Assembly (NCBI GenBank): GCA_023436495.1
Contig: JAEZIT010000128.1
Coordinates: 1 to 64,000, forward strand
Direction: 5' to 3'
From: Acidobacteriota bacterium
Lineage (GTDB): Bacteria; Acidobacteriota; Blastocatellia; Pyrinomonadales; Pyrinomonadaceae
Length of the DNA: 64,000 nucleotides
This document shows, piece by piece, positions 8,460-17,883 of the stretch; the stretch's first letter is position 1, and each line of letters starts with the position of its first letter. Position numbers and translations under genes: made by a program. The notes under the pieces were generated by a model. That model was not told the origin of the DNA and ran no database searches. It saw only the letters and a program-made list of their open reading frames with translations.

Positions 8460-9869
8460 CTAAAACTCCTTCACCATAATGGTTCCGGACAAAATGTCGT
8501 GTGCTGCGCGCTTTTCGTCGTTGAACAGGACGGTAATAAATCCTGCACCGGCGAGGGCGAGCGACAAAAGGTAAACCGCGGCGTTGACGGCGGATTGGTG
8601 CAGCGTCGGGTATTCGTTCTCTTCGGCGTCGATAAGTTCGAGCGAGAAGAGCCGCATACCGAGCGTACGGCCGTAAAATCCGACGGCAGCCGTCAGGTAA
8701 ACGAACATAACGATCGCACAGGTCGGGATGAACGCGACAAGGCCGGACAGCGAGAACCAGTCGCCGCCCATAATGACGAACGGCAGCAGCAGAACGAGGC
8801 TGGCCCCGGCGCCGACGATCAGATCGAAAATGCCTGCGCTGAACCGCATAGACATAAGCGGCAGGTCGTCGATCTCTTCAGATTCGGCGACTTCGGCCTC
8901 AGGCATGTCGTGGTCGTAATATTCGTCTTCGATGTGGACGGAAATATGTTTACGCGGAAGCGGCGGTGCCGGCGATGCGGCGGCCTGTCCGTCGACGATC
9001 TCGGGCGATGCAAAACCGACGGCGTCTAGAGCCGGCAGCTTGTTCGTGTCGAAGCCCTTCTTTTCAACACGTACGGGCGGAACGACACGCGGGCGGACCG
9101 GAGCATTTATGGTCGCGCGGTTGTCTGCCGTCGGCACGGTGACCGAAGGGTTTCGCGAGACGATGTTGAACGGGTAATTCTTGTTCGGCTCGGCGGCCGG
9201 TTTTGCCGTTTCTTTCGCCGCTTCGGGCAAATATGCCTTTCGCGATTCGTTAATGCGTGCGAGTGCGGCGGCAACACGCGGGTCTTTGTGCTTATCGGGT
9301 GCGGCGACGGGCGCGGGCTCTTCGACAACCTCGGCCTTAAGGGCGTTCGCACCGCTGGTCACGGGCTGTTTCCGAATGCCGGGAGCCGGTGCGGCTTCGT
9401 CGCCGGAATTCTTACGCGTGCGGACGGCGTTGGCAAGCTGGAGCCGCCAATCGGGCAGTGTCGAATTCTTCGGTTGGAAGCCGACGAGCGTCGGGCTCGT
9501 CTTCGACGCGGAAAGTTCGCTGGTAAACGACCTTGCCGGCGGTTTGGGCGGCGCTACGGGCTCGGCATTCCGAGGCGCGGGTTTCGCCGGAACGGACGGA
9601 GCCGGTGTAACACTGGTTTTGGGGGCCGCCGGTTTGGCGGCGGGCATTGAAAGTTTTGCGGAGATGGACCTCGGGGCGGCTTTTACCTCCATGCGGATCG
9701 GGCCGGAGACGGGAGTTTCCACCTTTGCTTCGGAGCGGAGAGCGCCGCTGCCGGAGACAATTTTGGTTTGAAGCTCCTCACGAACTGAATCGTTCATCAT
9801 CGCTCCGCAGGTGAAGCATATCGAAATGGTCGGGGCTAAGCTGCGATTGCAAACAGGGCACTTCATCAT
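8460..9869 (-). CDS. zinc-ribbon and RDD-domain membrane protein
   Basis: The 469-residue protein starts with a CPVCN...CFTCG zinc ribbon (about 4-22). A long Ala/Pro/Lys-rich, probably disordered region follows (about 30-330). The C-terminal RDD domain (about 340-465) has several hydrophobic helices, including runs near FDLIVGAGASLVLLLPFVIM and a segment with GRTLGMRLFSLELID. RDD proteins are small membrane proteins, some implicated in ion or osmotic stress; the function here is not known. The gene stands alone, with its own terminator. Confidence 0.8.
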   Translation of the reverse strand: MMKCPVCNRSLAPTISICFTCGAMMNDSVREELQTKIVSGSGALRSEAKVETPVSGPIRMEVKAAPRSISAKLSMPAAKPAAPKTSVTPAPSVPAKPAPRNAEPVAPPKPPARSFTSELSASKTSPTLVGFQPKNSTLPDWRLQLANAVRTRKNSGDEAAPAPGIRKQPVTSGANALKAEVVEEPAPVAAPDKHKDPRVAAALARINESRKAYLPEAAKETAKPAAEPNKNYPFNIVSRNPSVTVPTADNRATINAPVRPRVVPPVRVEKKGFDTNKLPALDAVGFASPEIVDGQAAASPAPPLPRKHISVHIEDEYYDHDMPEAEVAESEEIDDLPLMSMRFSAGIFDLIVGAGASLVLLLPFVIMGGDWFSLSGLVAFIPTCAIVMFVYLTAAVGFYGRTLGMRLFSLELIDAEENEYPTLHQSAVNAAVYLLSLALAGAGFITVLFNDEKRAAHDILSGTIMVKEF

Positions 9870-10105
9870 GGGCGTTATTCTCGGTTTGTCTGGATTATTG
9901 TCTTAACGCGGTCGTTCGGGAAAGAACATATGGGATAATATCAGACGTTACTTTAACTAGTCAATACTAAATTAAAGCAAACGTTAAGTTTTTATCGTTT
10001 TCCACAGGTCAAAAGTGTTTAACCGTTGCGGTGACGAGCCTTGGGGAAAAGAAGGAGGATGGCGGGGCGGTGAGGCGTCACGCAAAAGCGGAAGAGATTT
10101 GTTTT
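9870..10105. other. gene-free spacer upstream of the RDD gene
   Basis: The gap between 9870 and 10362 holds no supported gene. Its first part, about 9890-10010, is AT-rich and probably carries the RDD promoter on the minus strand, though no clear hexamers were picked. The rest is occupied by palindromic repeats listed separately. Confidence 0.5.
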
Positions 10106-10170
10106 GAGCTCCGGAGGAGCATTCCGTTTGAAGTGACGGGTTGGAATTGATCTCGAAGCTCCGGAGGAGC
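10106..10170. repeat. two GCTCCGGAGGAGC palindromic repeats
   Basis: The same 13-bp near-palindrome GCTCCGGAGGAGC occurs at 10108-10120 and 10158-10170, 50 bp apart. Both copies are followed by a CCGTT(T/G)G-like segment, so the repeat unit is longer than the core. It looks like a REP-type intergenic repeat. Confidence 0.8.
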
Positions 10171-10230
10171 GGCCCGTTGGTTTGGGCGGTTCGGAAACGG
10201 GACACCTCTACGAGGCTGGGGAAATGTAAC

Positions 10231-10349
10231 GCGGACCGCTGGTCCGCGATCTTTGATGGGCGGCGGTGTCTTGGACATTTTGCGCGCCGATAAGTAACGC
10301 GGGTTGGCGGACCAGCGGTCCGCCCTACGTGGACTGACGGACCAGCGGT
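10231..10349. repeat. GCGGACC(A/G)... palindromic repeats, three copies
   Basis: A palindrome at 10231-10247 (GCGGACCGCTGGTCCGC) and a related one at 10306-10324 (GGCGGACCAGCGGTCCGCC) share a preceding GTAACGCG. A third, partial copy CGGACCAGCGGT lies at 10338-10349, close to the end of the DUF2203 gene. They form a second repeat family in the same gap and may act as terminator-like structures for the flanking minus-strand genes. Confidence 0.8.
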
Positions 10350-10362
10350 TTGGATCACATTT

Positions 10363-10737
10363 TTAGAGTCGTTGGCGTCCGGCGAAACCGGCGTCGGTCT
10401 CGTGCCACCATTCGACCTGGTCGTCCTCGCCGAGCTGCCAGCAGAGCAGGACGATGCGGCCTTCTTTCCTGGACGGAAAATCGATAAGGCCGCGCGTGTA
10501 ATCCTTGAGCTGTACGCCCATGGTATGGATCTCGGTCGTGAGTTTTCCGACCTCGTAGAGAGCGCGGACGTAGCCGGAGCCGCCTTCCATGCCGCCGCCG
10601 TGTTCGGAAGCGGCCGCGGCGGATTGGGCCGCATCGCGCATTTCGCCGATACGCGCGTACAACGACCGTATCCGCTCAAGTTTCGGACGCAGTTCGGGTA
10701 TGAGATCGTTGGCCTCTTCGACTGTGAACAACTTCAT
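10363..10737 (-). CDS. DUF2203 family protein
   Basis: A 124-residue soluble protein opening MKLFTVEEAN, with a helical N-terminal half (about 10-45), a short Gly-rich segment and a C-terminal part with the family features GVQLKDYTRGLIDFP and VLLCWQLGEDDVEWWHE-like sequence. The function of DUF2203 proteins is unknown. Its start codon overlaps the stop of the upstream NYN gene (ATGA), so the two are almost certainly translated together. Confidence 0.8.
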   Translation of the reverse strand: MKLFTVEEANDLIPELRPKLERIRSLYARIGEMRDAAQSAAAASEHGGGMEGGSGYVRALYEVGKLTTEIHTMGVQLKDYTRGLIDFPSRKEGRIVLLCWQLGEDDQVEWWHETDAGFAGRQRL

Positions 10738-11444
10738 CTTTCGTCGGTAACTCGTATGAAGCCCGGCGTCTCCGGGCCTTTGTCTTCGCGTGAGAAGTTT
10801 CGCTGCGCGGGGCCGCGGCCCTGACGGTTCTGGGTTTCACCATTGCGAGGCATGGGCGAAGGCGGCTCTTCGCCGGGCGGCACGAATGACGGTACGTCGT
10901 AATCGCCGGATTGCGTAGCGTCCTTGCGGATCAGGTCAGCAATGTCGCCGAGGTCGATGAAGAAATCGGCAACGTCGATCAGGCGCGGCGCGGAATTGGA
11001 TCGAAATCCAGCGACCTCGACGCGGCAGCCTTTATAGGCGACCGCATTGATGGCATAAACGAAATCTTCGTCTCCGGAGACCAGGACGGCGGTGTCGTAG
11101 CGGCCGGCGAGGCTGAGCATATCGACGGCGATCTCGACGTCGAGGTTCGCTTTGCGCGTGCCATCGTAGAAGGTCTTCAGTTCCTTCTGAACGACGCGGA
11201 AGCCGTTTCGGCGCATCCAGAGCAGAAAACCCTGCTGGCGTTCGGCGCCGGCGTCGACGCCGGTGTAGAAAAAGGCGCGCAGCAGGCGGCCGTCGCCCAT
11301 CAGAACGCGGAGAAGTTTGTTGTAATCAATATCTATATTATGAAAGCGCGCGGCGTGGAACAGGTTGTTGCCGTCAATAAACACGGCCACACGCCCACGA
11401 TGCCCAAATTGCCAGGACGAGCTCGTTCTCGTATCAAACTGCAT
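10734..11444 (-). CDS. NYN-domain (LabA/DUF88) putative ribonuclease
   Basis: A 236-residue protein with a PIN-like NYN fold at about residues 12-165. Acidic residues expected for metal binding are visible in VAVFIDGNNLFHAAR, DVEIAVDMLSLA and VLVSGDEDF. The C-terminal 60 residues are polar and probably disordered. NYN proteins are usually RNases or RNA-processing factors; the substrate here is unknown. It is the first gene of a two-gene unit with the DUF2203 gene (4-bp overlap). Confidence 0.85.
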   Translation of the reverse strand: MQFDTRTSSSWQFGHRGRVAVFIDGNNLFHAARFHNIDIDYNKLLRVLMGDGRLLRAFFYTGVDAGAERQQGFLLWMRRNGFRVVQKELKTFYDGTRKANLDVEIAVDMLSLAGRYDTAVLVSGDEDFVYAINAVAYKGCRVEVAGFRSNSAPRLIDVADFFIDLGDIADLIRKDATQSGDYDVPSFVPPGEEPPSPMPRNGETQNRQGRGPAQRNFSREDKGPETPGFIRVTDER

Positions 11445-11730
11445 TGTTGTGACCCCTTTTAAATAAATAAACGGCTGGTTCGGAGCTGCAGTTCGACAGA
11501 AAATTGAAACCGGTGTGATCCGTTAAAATGAAACGTAATCAGATGTTAATTTTCGCTATCTAAATATCAGTCTAACCAAATAAGTGTGTGTTAAAATCCG
11601 GTCCTCAAACCTGCTTCCGCCGGTGATCCGCAATCAAAACAAGCCGTCTTAATAGTTTGCAATTAAAGACGCAAATCGGTCAAGCAACTTTTTTAGTTTA
11701 ATGATAATATCGACTGAATAAGTTTTGTTT

Positions 11731-12723
11731 ATGGCGGAACAGAACGGCGAGCAGGAAATATTTCAGATAAGGGACGAGACGGCCGTTGTCGGGTTTGCCG
11801 CGGAAGAGATGCGGGCATGCCCGGCATGCGGCCGTATGAACGCGCCGAACCGGCCGAAATGTATGTATTGCGCCGAGGTGCTGGAGCTCGAAGCCGCACA
11901 CATCGGCGACGCCGGCCTGCGTACGCGGCGGCCCGAATCGGACGCGAACGCATTCAATGTAGTGATCGCGGCCGTCGGTGAAAAATTTGACGCAAATGCA
12001 GCCGCGAGATTGCTCGGGCGGGACGCGGAAGCGGTAGGCTCGTCGGTCGCGGCCGGGTGCGCGGTGCCGGTCGGGCGTTACGAGACCGAACGGGAAGCCG
12101 CGGTAATTTGCGAGAGGCTGGGGGAAATCGGAGCCGAATGCAGGTTAGTAAGCGACGAATCGCTGCGGGCGGCGGTCCAGCCGCGAAGGCTGCGGCGGAT
12201 AGAGGCGAACGGCGGCGCGATCGCCGTTTTCGATTTTAATACGAATGAGCGGATCGAATTTGCGGCGGCGAACCTGTTGCTTGTGGTAACGGGAACGATC
12301 GTTGAGACTCGTACCGAGACCGCCGGAAAGAGAAAGGGCAAAACCGTAAAGATCGACGATACCGCGGAGACCGTTTCGGACATGCCGGTGATGGACCTGT
12401 ATTTTCCAGGCGACGAAACGGGCTGCCGCGTAGTGCCGCACGGGTTCGATTTTTCGTGTCTCGGCGACGAAAAGGGAATGCTGGCGGCAGAGAATTTTGC
12501 GAAGCTGAAAGAGCGGCTGAAGCAGGCGGCGCCGTCGGCTCAGTTCGTTGAGAATTATGCGAAGCTGCGCGGAGCGATCGGGGACATTTGGGAAATAGAA
12601 GAGCGGCGCGATTCGGGCGGGCTGACACGGCAATACGGGAAATTGGGATTTGAAAAGGTCACGGCCGCGGACAATCGGACGCAGTTCGCTAAATTTTCGC
12701 GGCTGCAGCGGCAATTTTTATGA
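11731..12723 (+). CDS. zinc-ribbon protein of unknown function
   Basis: Start chosen at ATG 11731; an in-frame TTG two codons upstream (11725) is possible. An N-terminal zinc ribbon CPACGRMN...CMYC (about 27-48) resembles those of ribosome- or RNA-linked small domains. The remaining 280 residues match no family I recognise; they include a basic GKRKGKTVKIDD segment after a TGTIVETRTET strand, and the extreme C-terminus ends on an RLQRQF motif. The gene overlaps the downstream rRNA methyltransferase start (ATGA), suggesting translational coupling and perhaps a role in RNA modification or translation. Confidence 0.7.
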   Translation: MAEQNGEQEIFQIRDETAVVGFAAEEMRACPACGRMNAPNRPKCMYCAEVLELEAAHIGDAGLRTRRPESDANAFNVVIAAVGEKFDANAAARLLGRDAEAVGSSVAAGCAVPVGRYETEREAAVICERLGEIGAECRLVSDESLRAAVQPRRLRRIEANGGAIAVFDFNTNERIEFAAANLLLVVTGTIVETRTETAGKRKGKTVKIDDTAETVSDMPVMDLYFPGDETGCRVVPHGFDFSCLGDEKGMLAAENFAKLKERLKQAAPSAQFVENYAKLRGAIGDIWEIEERRDSGGLTRQYGKLGFEKVTAADNRTQFAKFSRLQRQFL

Positions 12724-13607
12724 GAAAAAAGGGTGGGTTTCGCGAACAGAGACCGGGCGGAAGAGAAGACAGGCGGCCGAAACGAGACGAACGGCCGAAA
12801 CGAGACGAACGGCGACGCGAATCGGAGCGGAGGCAGGCGGAGCCGCCCAGGCGCGAGACGAACGCGAATGTGATATTCGGCGTGCTGCCCGTGCTGGAAG
12901 CCTTGCGCGCGAACGCGCGGCGTATAGATAAGATACTGATCGCCGAAGGCGCAAGGGAAAAGCGTCTGTCGGAGATAATAGACCTGGCACGCAGCACCGG
13001 AATTGCCGTAAACCGCGTGCCGCGCGAGGGCATTGTTAAATTTGCCGGCGACGGCGCGAACGTGCAGGGCGTGCTGGCATTTGCGGCGGCGGCCGATTAC
13101 ACGGACGCTGACGAGATATTGGAAGCGGCGGGCGAGGAGGCGCTGGTCGTTCTGCTTGACGGCGTCGAAGACCCGAGGAATCTCGGGGCGGTGCTGCGCG
13201 TGGCGGAGTGCGCGGGCGCGGGCGGCGTTGTGATCCCGGAGCGGCGCGCAGCCGGCTTAACGGACACGGTAGCGAAATCGTCGGCAGGCGCGATCGAATA
13301 TGTAAAGGTCGCGAAGACGGCGAATCTGAACCGGTTCATTCAGGAATTAAAGCAGCGGAAGATCTGGGTCGTCGGAACCTCCGGCGATGCCGAGATGAGC
13401 TATGCCGATTGGGATTGGACACAGCCGAGCGCGCTTGTGCTCGGGGCGGAAGGCTCGGGGCTGCACCGGCTGGTTGCGGAGAACTGCGATGTGTTGGTAA
13501 AAATCCCGATGTATGGAAAAATAGATTCCCTGAACGTATCGGTAGCCGCCGGCGTAATTTTGTTTGAAGCACGGCGGCAGCGCGACGCGAAAAACGTGGA
13601 GGAATAG
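12720..13607 (+). CDS. rlmB: TrmH/SpoU family RNA 2'-O-methyltransferase, RlmB-like
   Basis: A very basic N-terminal tail (about 1-45, Arg/Glu repeats) precedes an RNA-binding SpoU substrate domain (about 50-120, NVIFGVLPVLEALR) and a SPOUT catalytic domain (about 135-290). The three SpoU motifs are clear: LLDGVEDPRNLGAVLR, LVLGAEGSGL and IPMYGKIDSLNVSVAAG. RlmB methylates G2251 of 23S rRNA. The charged N-terminal extension is longer than in E. coli RlmB. A related TrmH paralogue cannot be excluded. Confidence 0.88.
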   Translation: MRKKGGFREQRPGGREDRRPKRDERPKRDERRRESERRQAEPPRRETNANVIFGVLPVLEALRANARRIDKILIAEGAREKRLSEIIDLARSTGIAVNRVPREGIVKFAGDGANVQGVLAFAAAADYTDADEILEAAGEEALVVLLDGVEDPRNLGAVLRVAECAGAGGVVIPERRAAGLTDTVAKSSAGAIEYVKVAKTANLNRFIQELKQRKIWVVGTSGDAEMSYADWDWTQPSALVLGAEGSGLHRLVAENCDVLVKIPMYGKIDSLNVSVAAGVILFEARRQRDAKNVEE

Positions 13608-13616
13608 GGGCGTAAG

Positions 13617-14153
13617 ATGTTCTGTCCAAAATGCGGCACAAAGAATCCTGACACCGGCAAATTCTGCCGAAGCTGCGGTACGGACCTCGGGAACGTATCG
13701 GCGGCGCTGACGTCGAACGAGGTGCGGCCGCTGCCGGTCGTCGATCGCAAGGGCAAACCGATCAGCCTGGAAGGCGCTATAACAAAAGGGTTTATGGGCC
13801 TTGCGTTCATGATCGTTTCGGTAGCCCTGGCATTTTCGGGGACAGGCCGCGGATGGTGGTTCTGGCTTTTGATCCCGGCATTTTCGATGCTCGGGGCGGG
13901 GCTGGCGCAATATATGCAGCTTAAAAGAGCAGAGGGCTCACGGCCGACGTTCGCTGCACCTTCGTCGGAAAATGTGCTGGAGCAGTCGAGGGAGCGATCA
14001 GAACTGCCTCCTTTGCAGACGGAATATGTTTCGCCGGAATCGCGATACAAGACCGGCGACCTTGTGCCGCCGAGCGTGACGGAAGGGACGACGCGCCACC
14101 TGGACCTAAATTCCGAAGGCGAAACGATGACGCTGCCGAAAAAGCCGCAGTAA
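13617..14153 (+). CDS. zinc-ribbon membrane protein
   Basis: A 178-residue protein beginning with MFCPKCGTKNPD...CRSCGTD, a classic zinc ribbon (about 3-23). Two hydrophobic segments lie at about 60-80 and 84-102 (with RGWWFWLLIPAFSMLGAG), then a polar tail with no recognised domain. Such ribbon-plus-helix proteins are common in Acidobacteriota and of unknown function. It starts 9 bp after the methyltransferase stop and is probably in the same transcript. It ends 2 bp from the convergent propeller gene. Confidence 0.75.
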   Translation: MFCPKCGTKNPDTGKFCRSCGTDLGNVSAALTSNEVRPLPVVDRKGKPISLEGAITKGFMGLAFMIVSVALAFSGTGRGWWFWLLIPAFSMLGAGLAQYMQLKRAEGSRPTFAAPSSENVLEQSRERSELPPLQTEYVSPESRYKTGDLVPPSVTEGTTRHLDLNSEGETMTLPKKPQ

Positions 14154-14155
14154 TT

Positions 14156-16321
14156 CTATTTTCTCACGATGACGCGGGCATTTCCCGCATTTCCATTCAC
14201 ATCGAAAACACGCAGCGTGACGACGTATTCACCCGCCGCGGCGGCCGGAATGTCGAACGTATAGGTCTCACGCGGGCCGTCCGAGATGCCGTCGTCGGCA
14301 AAGACAGCCTGCCAATCGCCGCCGTTGATGCTGTATTCAGCGCGTGTGATGTAGCTCGCCGCGTCGGTCGCGGTGAATGAGACGCGTGCGCGGCTGCCGG
14401 TGATCACCGGAGAGCCGGCCGCGGCGACGACCGGCGGTGTGTTATCGATGTCCACGGGTTCGCTCAATTTATCGCCGGAGAGCGCGAGCGGCAGCGGATT
14501 GGACGGCGTGTCTTTGGCCGTGATCCGGAAAACGTAGCGGCCGTCGGCAAGCGATTGCCCGTCGAGAGTGTAAAAATTCTCGGAAATATTTTCGCGAAGG
14601 AGTTTGAACGTCGATTCGCCGGCTTCGCGATAATGGACGTCGTAAACCATTTTGTCGCCGTTGCGGTCTTCGGCGGTCCATTGGAGCGAACGCGCGCCGC
14701 GTTGATAGACCTTACGCGGAGGAACTGAGGTCGCGGGCAATCCGAAATCGGCGGGATCGAGTCCGGAAAGCTCGATGTTCGGGTCGATCTGTACCGGCGG
14801 ATTCGGCGCAAGGCCGACGTTGGTCGGCAATATCTGAATAGAAAGCACCTCGGGCGCGATGTTGCGACCGCGGAATGAGACGTTCACTTCGTTCAGGCTC
14901 GCGGCCGTTGCCGACGGACGAAGGACGGCACGCCACTGTAAATATTTCGCTTTGGGGCTGGCTATCTGTGCGCCCTTCTGGTCGGTGTAGGGCGTGCTCC
15001 AGGCGCTCCAGGTTTCGTCGGGCCGTTCGGTGTTTCCGGCGCGCGTCTGGATCTGGACATTTCCGGCAGACCTCCACCAGATGCGGCCCCAGTCAGCGGC
15101 GGACTTGGCATCGAGGACGGCTGATTCGTACGTGCCCTCGGCCCCGGTTTCGGCGCCGATCCGGAAAAGACTGCCCTGATTGCTCGATGTCGCGAAAAGC
15201 CCGTTGGCGGATGAGCGGATGGTCGAGATCTGATTCGCGTCTGATTGCAGAAGCAGCGTTTCGCCGCCGTCATTGGCGACGCGGTAAATGCGGCCTTTGT
15301 CGGACGTTCCCACGAGAACTCCGTTCTGTTCCGCATAAATGGAAAATGCCGATACCGCCGCGGACGACCAGACGATATCGCTGCCGCCATCCGGCAATAT
15401 ACGGTAAACCGCCGATTTCGCAGAGGTCAGGTCGTAACGGCTCTTGGCCGGAGTTTCGGGAGCGGAAGGATTCGGTTTCTCGACAGTTACGGCTTTTGTT
15501 TCTGGTGATGCGGAGGGCGTTGCTTCGGCGGTTTTCGGCGCGGAGACGGATTCGCCAAGCGCGAGCGCGTAGATCGAACCATCGGGTGCGACGGCCAGTT
15601 CGTGAATTTCACGCAGCTGCGAATCGAGCAGGCCGAAGGGTTTTCCGTCCGCGCCGAAACGCATAACAATTCCATTGGAATCGGTGCCGGCGTATAGATT
15701 GCCCTGGCGGTCGGCAGCCAGCGAGATGATGTGCGTTTCGCTCGTATCAAAAAGAAGGGACGATTCCGGCGTCGCGTTAGTGGCGCGTACGCGATAAATG
15801 CGGCCATTCTCGCCGGTTCCGACCGCGAGGCTGCCGTCGGGCATTGCCGCCAGTGACCAGATATATTTTTCCTTCGGATCGAAATAAATTTCAGGCTGTC
15901 CGGCGGCGGATATGCGGTAAACCTTGCCGTCCGGCGATGTGGCGGCGAATATTTCGCCGCGGCCGCCGATAACGATGGCGGAGACGTTAAGCTCGTTCAG
16001 GTCGGCGAAAAGCTCGCCCTTGCCGGCGGAATTGACGCGGTACAGACGGCCGTCACCGCCTGTGCCGAGGTAGATGTTTCCGGCTGCGTCGGCTGCGCTC
16101 GACCAAATGTACGGCTGGCCGGTCTTGAAGACCTCCGCCAGACGCGGAGCGATCGTGATCGTGCCGTTCTGATCGATCGAGACGCCGCGGGCATCGCCTT
16201 TGAGCACGTCGGCGCGGGAATTGACCGTCCAGATCGCGGGTTCGACGGCGAATGCCGTCGTGACCGAAAAAGCTATACAAATCGCCGCAAATAGAGCACG
16301 CGAAAATTTAAATGTCGTCAT
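14156..16321 (-). CDS. secreted beta-propeller protein with C-terminal Ig/Fn-like region
   Basis: Start taken at the ATG ending at 16321, giving a standard signal peptide (MTTFKFSRALFAAICIAFSV, then AFA cleavage). An alternative TTG at 16339 adds six residues. The middle consists of repeated blades such as AADAAGNIYLGTGGDGRLYR and VGTGENGRIYRV, consistent with a propeller of about seven blades (about 50-400). After about residue 410 come beta-sandwich-like segments (RSAGNVQIQTRAGNTE; then GRYVFRITAKDTPSNP). A Ser/Thr/Pro/Glu-rich insert lies near 265-300. The function is unknown; it is probably periplasmic or outer-membrane associated. Confidence 0.8.
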   Translation of the reverse strand: MTTFKFSRALFAAICIAFSVTTAFAVEPAIWTVNSRADVLKGDARGVSIDQNGTITIAPRLAEVFKTGQPYIWSSAADAAGNIYLGTGGDGRLYRVNSAGKGELFADLNELNVSAIVIGGRGEIFAATSPDGKVYRISAAGQPEIYFDPKEKYIWSLAAMPDGSLAVGTGENGRIYRVRATNATPESSLLFDTSETHIISLAADRQGNLYAGTDSNGIVMRFGADGKPFGLLDSQLREIHELAVAPDGSIYALALGESVSAPKTAEATPSASPETKAVTVEKPNPSAPETPAKSRYDLTSAKSAVYRILPDGGSDIVWSSAAVSAFSIYAEQNGVLVGTSDKGRIYRVANDGGETLLLQSDANQISTIRSSANGLFATSSNQGSLFRIGAETGAEGTYESAVLDAKSAADWGRIWWRSAGNVQIQTRAGNTERPDETWSAWSTPYTDQKGAQIASPKAKYLQWRAVLRPSATAASLNEVNVSFRGRNIAPEVLSIQILPTNVGLAPNPPVQIDPNIELSGLDPADFGLPATSVPPRKVYQRGARSLQWTAEDRNGDKMVYDVHYREAGESTFKLLRENISENFYTLDGQSLADGRYVFRITAKDTPSNPLPLALSGDKLSEPVDIDNTPPVVAAAGSPVITGSRARVSFTATDAASYITRAEYSINGGDWQAVFADDGISDGPRETYTFDIPAAAAGEYVVTLRVFDVNGNAGNARVIVRK

Positions 16322-16435
16322 TAATGTCGGGTTGTACAAAATTATTATAACCGCCGTAAAGCGAGCCGTTCAGCAAATATAGCAAAAGGTTGGGGAAGTA
16401 AAAAGGTAGAAGCACACAGAGAAGAAGGCGCGGGT

Positions 16436-17785
16436 CTACGACCGGATCTTTTCGCGGAGCTTCGATTTATACCCGAGCGATCCAATAGTTTCGGCCGCCT
16501 CTTCGCCGATCATGAAATGGACGGCATCGCGGAGGTCTTCGGCGTCGCCGGTGATTAGGCGCGCGCTGCGTTCGCGGGTCAGGTATGCCCAGAACCATTC
16601 GGACAGCACATAGATGCGGTTGCGGAAACCGATCAGCAGCACGACGTGCAGGAACAGCCACATCATCCACGCGATCCAGCCGGAAAAATGCCAGCCGCGC
16701 AGGTCGGCTATGGCTTTGCTGCGGCCGATGGTCGCCATCGTGCCTTTGTCCACATACTGGAAATCCTTTCGCGGTTCGTTCTTAAGATCGCGAAGAATAT
16801 TATGCGCGGCGTGTTTGCCCATTTGCATCGCCGCGGGGGCAAGGCCGGGCACGACAAGGCCGTTCGCCTGTTTAAGCGAGGCTATGTCGCCCACGACGAA
16901 GATCTCCTTAAAGCCCGGCAGCGAGAGATCGTACGAGACCGGGACGCGGCCGGCGCGGTCGGTCTCCGTCCCCAGCGCTTTACCTAGCGGCGACGCGGCG
17001 ACGCCGGTCGCCCATAGGACGACATCGGCGTTCAGCCATTTCTCACCGACCTTTATACGGCCCGGCTGGAGATCGGTCACGAAACTATTCAGAAATACCT
17101 CGACGCCGAGGTCCTCGAGCTGTTTTTTCGCGCTTATGGAAAGGTCTTCGTGAAAGGACCCGAGCACGCGGTCGGATCCTTCGAAAAGCATTACACGTGC
17201 TTTGGTGGTATCGATCGCCTTGAAATCGCGGTTGAGCGCCGTTCGGGCGATGTCCGCGATGGCTCCGGCAAGTTCCACGCCGGTCGGGCCGGCACCGACG
17301 ACCGCGAAATTGAGCTCGGGCTGCTTGCCGGTCTCATAGGCTTCGCGTTCGGCGAATTCGAATGCGAGCAGAATGCGGCGTCGCATTTCGACGGCGTCTT
17401 CCAGCGTTTTCAGGCCGGGAGCCGCGAGTTCCCACTGGTCGTTGCCGAAATACGAATGCCGCGCGCCGGCGGCGACAATTAAGTAATCGTACGAGAATTC
17501 CGATCCGTTCTCGAGTTCGACGGTTCGCTTTTCCTTGTTGAACGAGACGACCTCGCCGAGAATGACCTCGATATTTCTTGCGTAATGCAGGATTCGGCGA
17601 ATGGGTGATGCTACCTCGCCGGGGGAGAGAACGGCGGTCGCTACCTGGTAAAGAAGCGGCTGAAACGTATGATGGTTCTTGCGGTCGATCACCGTAACGG
17701 CGACCGGTTTTCCTGCGAGCTCACGTGCGGCCCATAACCCTGCGAAGCCGCCGCCGATTATCAATACCCGAGGTTTGTTTTCCAT
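16436..17785 (-). CDS. ndh: type II NADH dehydrogenase (NDH-2)
   Basis: A 449-residue flavoprotein with an N-terminal FAD site VLIIGGGFAGLWAARELA and an NADH site VVGAGPTGVELAGAIAD near residue 165. The substrate-facing block DVVLWATGVAASPLGKAL and GDIASLKQANG are typical of NDH-2. The C-terminus has a hydrophobic stretch (WIAWMMWLFLHVVLLIGFRN) for membrane association. It passes electrons from NADH to quinone without pumping protons. It is transcribed alone, with 98 bp to the ThiF-like gene. Confidence 0.92.
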   Translation of the reverse strand: MENKPRVLIIGGGFAGLWAARELAGKPVAVTVIDRKNHHTFQPLLYQVATAVLSPGEVASPIRRILHYARNIEVILGEVVSFNKEKRTVELENGSEFSYDYLIVAAGARHSYFGNDQWELAAPGLKTLEDAVEMRRRILLAFEFAEREAYETGKQPELNFAVVGAGPTGVELAGAIADIARTALNRDFKAIDTTKARVMLFEGSDRVLGSFHEDLSISAKKQLEDLGVEVFLNSFVTDLQPGRIKVGEKWLNADVVLWATGVAASPLGKALGTETDRAGRVPVSYDLSLPGFKEIFVVGDIASLKQANGLVVPGLAPAAMQMGKHAAHNILRDLKNEPRKDFQYVDKGTMATIGRSKAIADLRGWHFSGWIAWMMWLFLHVVLLIGFRNRIYVLSEWFWAYLTRERSARLITGDAEDLRDAVHFMIGEEAAETIGSLGYKSKLREKIRS

Positions 17786-17883
17786 GTGCCGCCTCCGTTA
17801 TGTTAACGCGGGAAAAGCGCCGCTGCCTATATCATCTATACGAGAACGTGTCGTGAAAAGTTTCACAAGCAGTGCGATACCCG

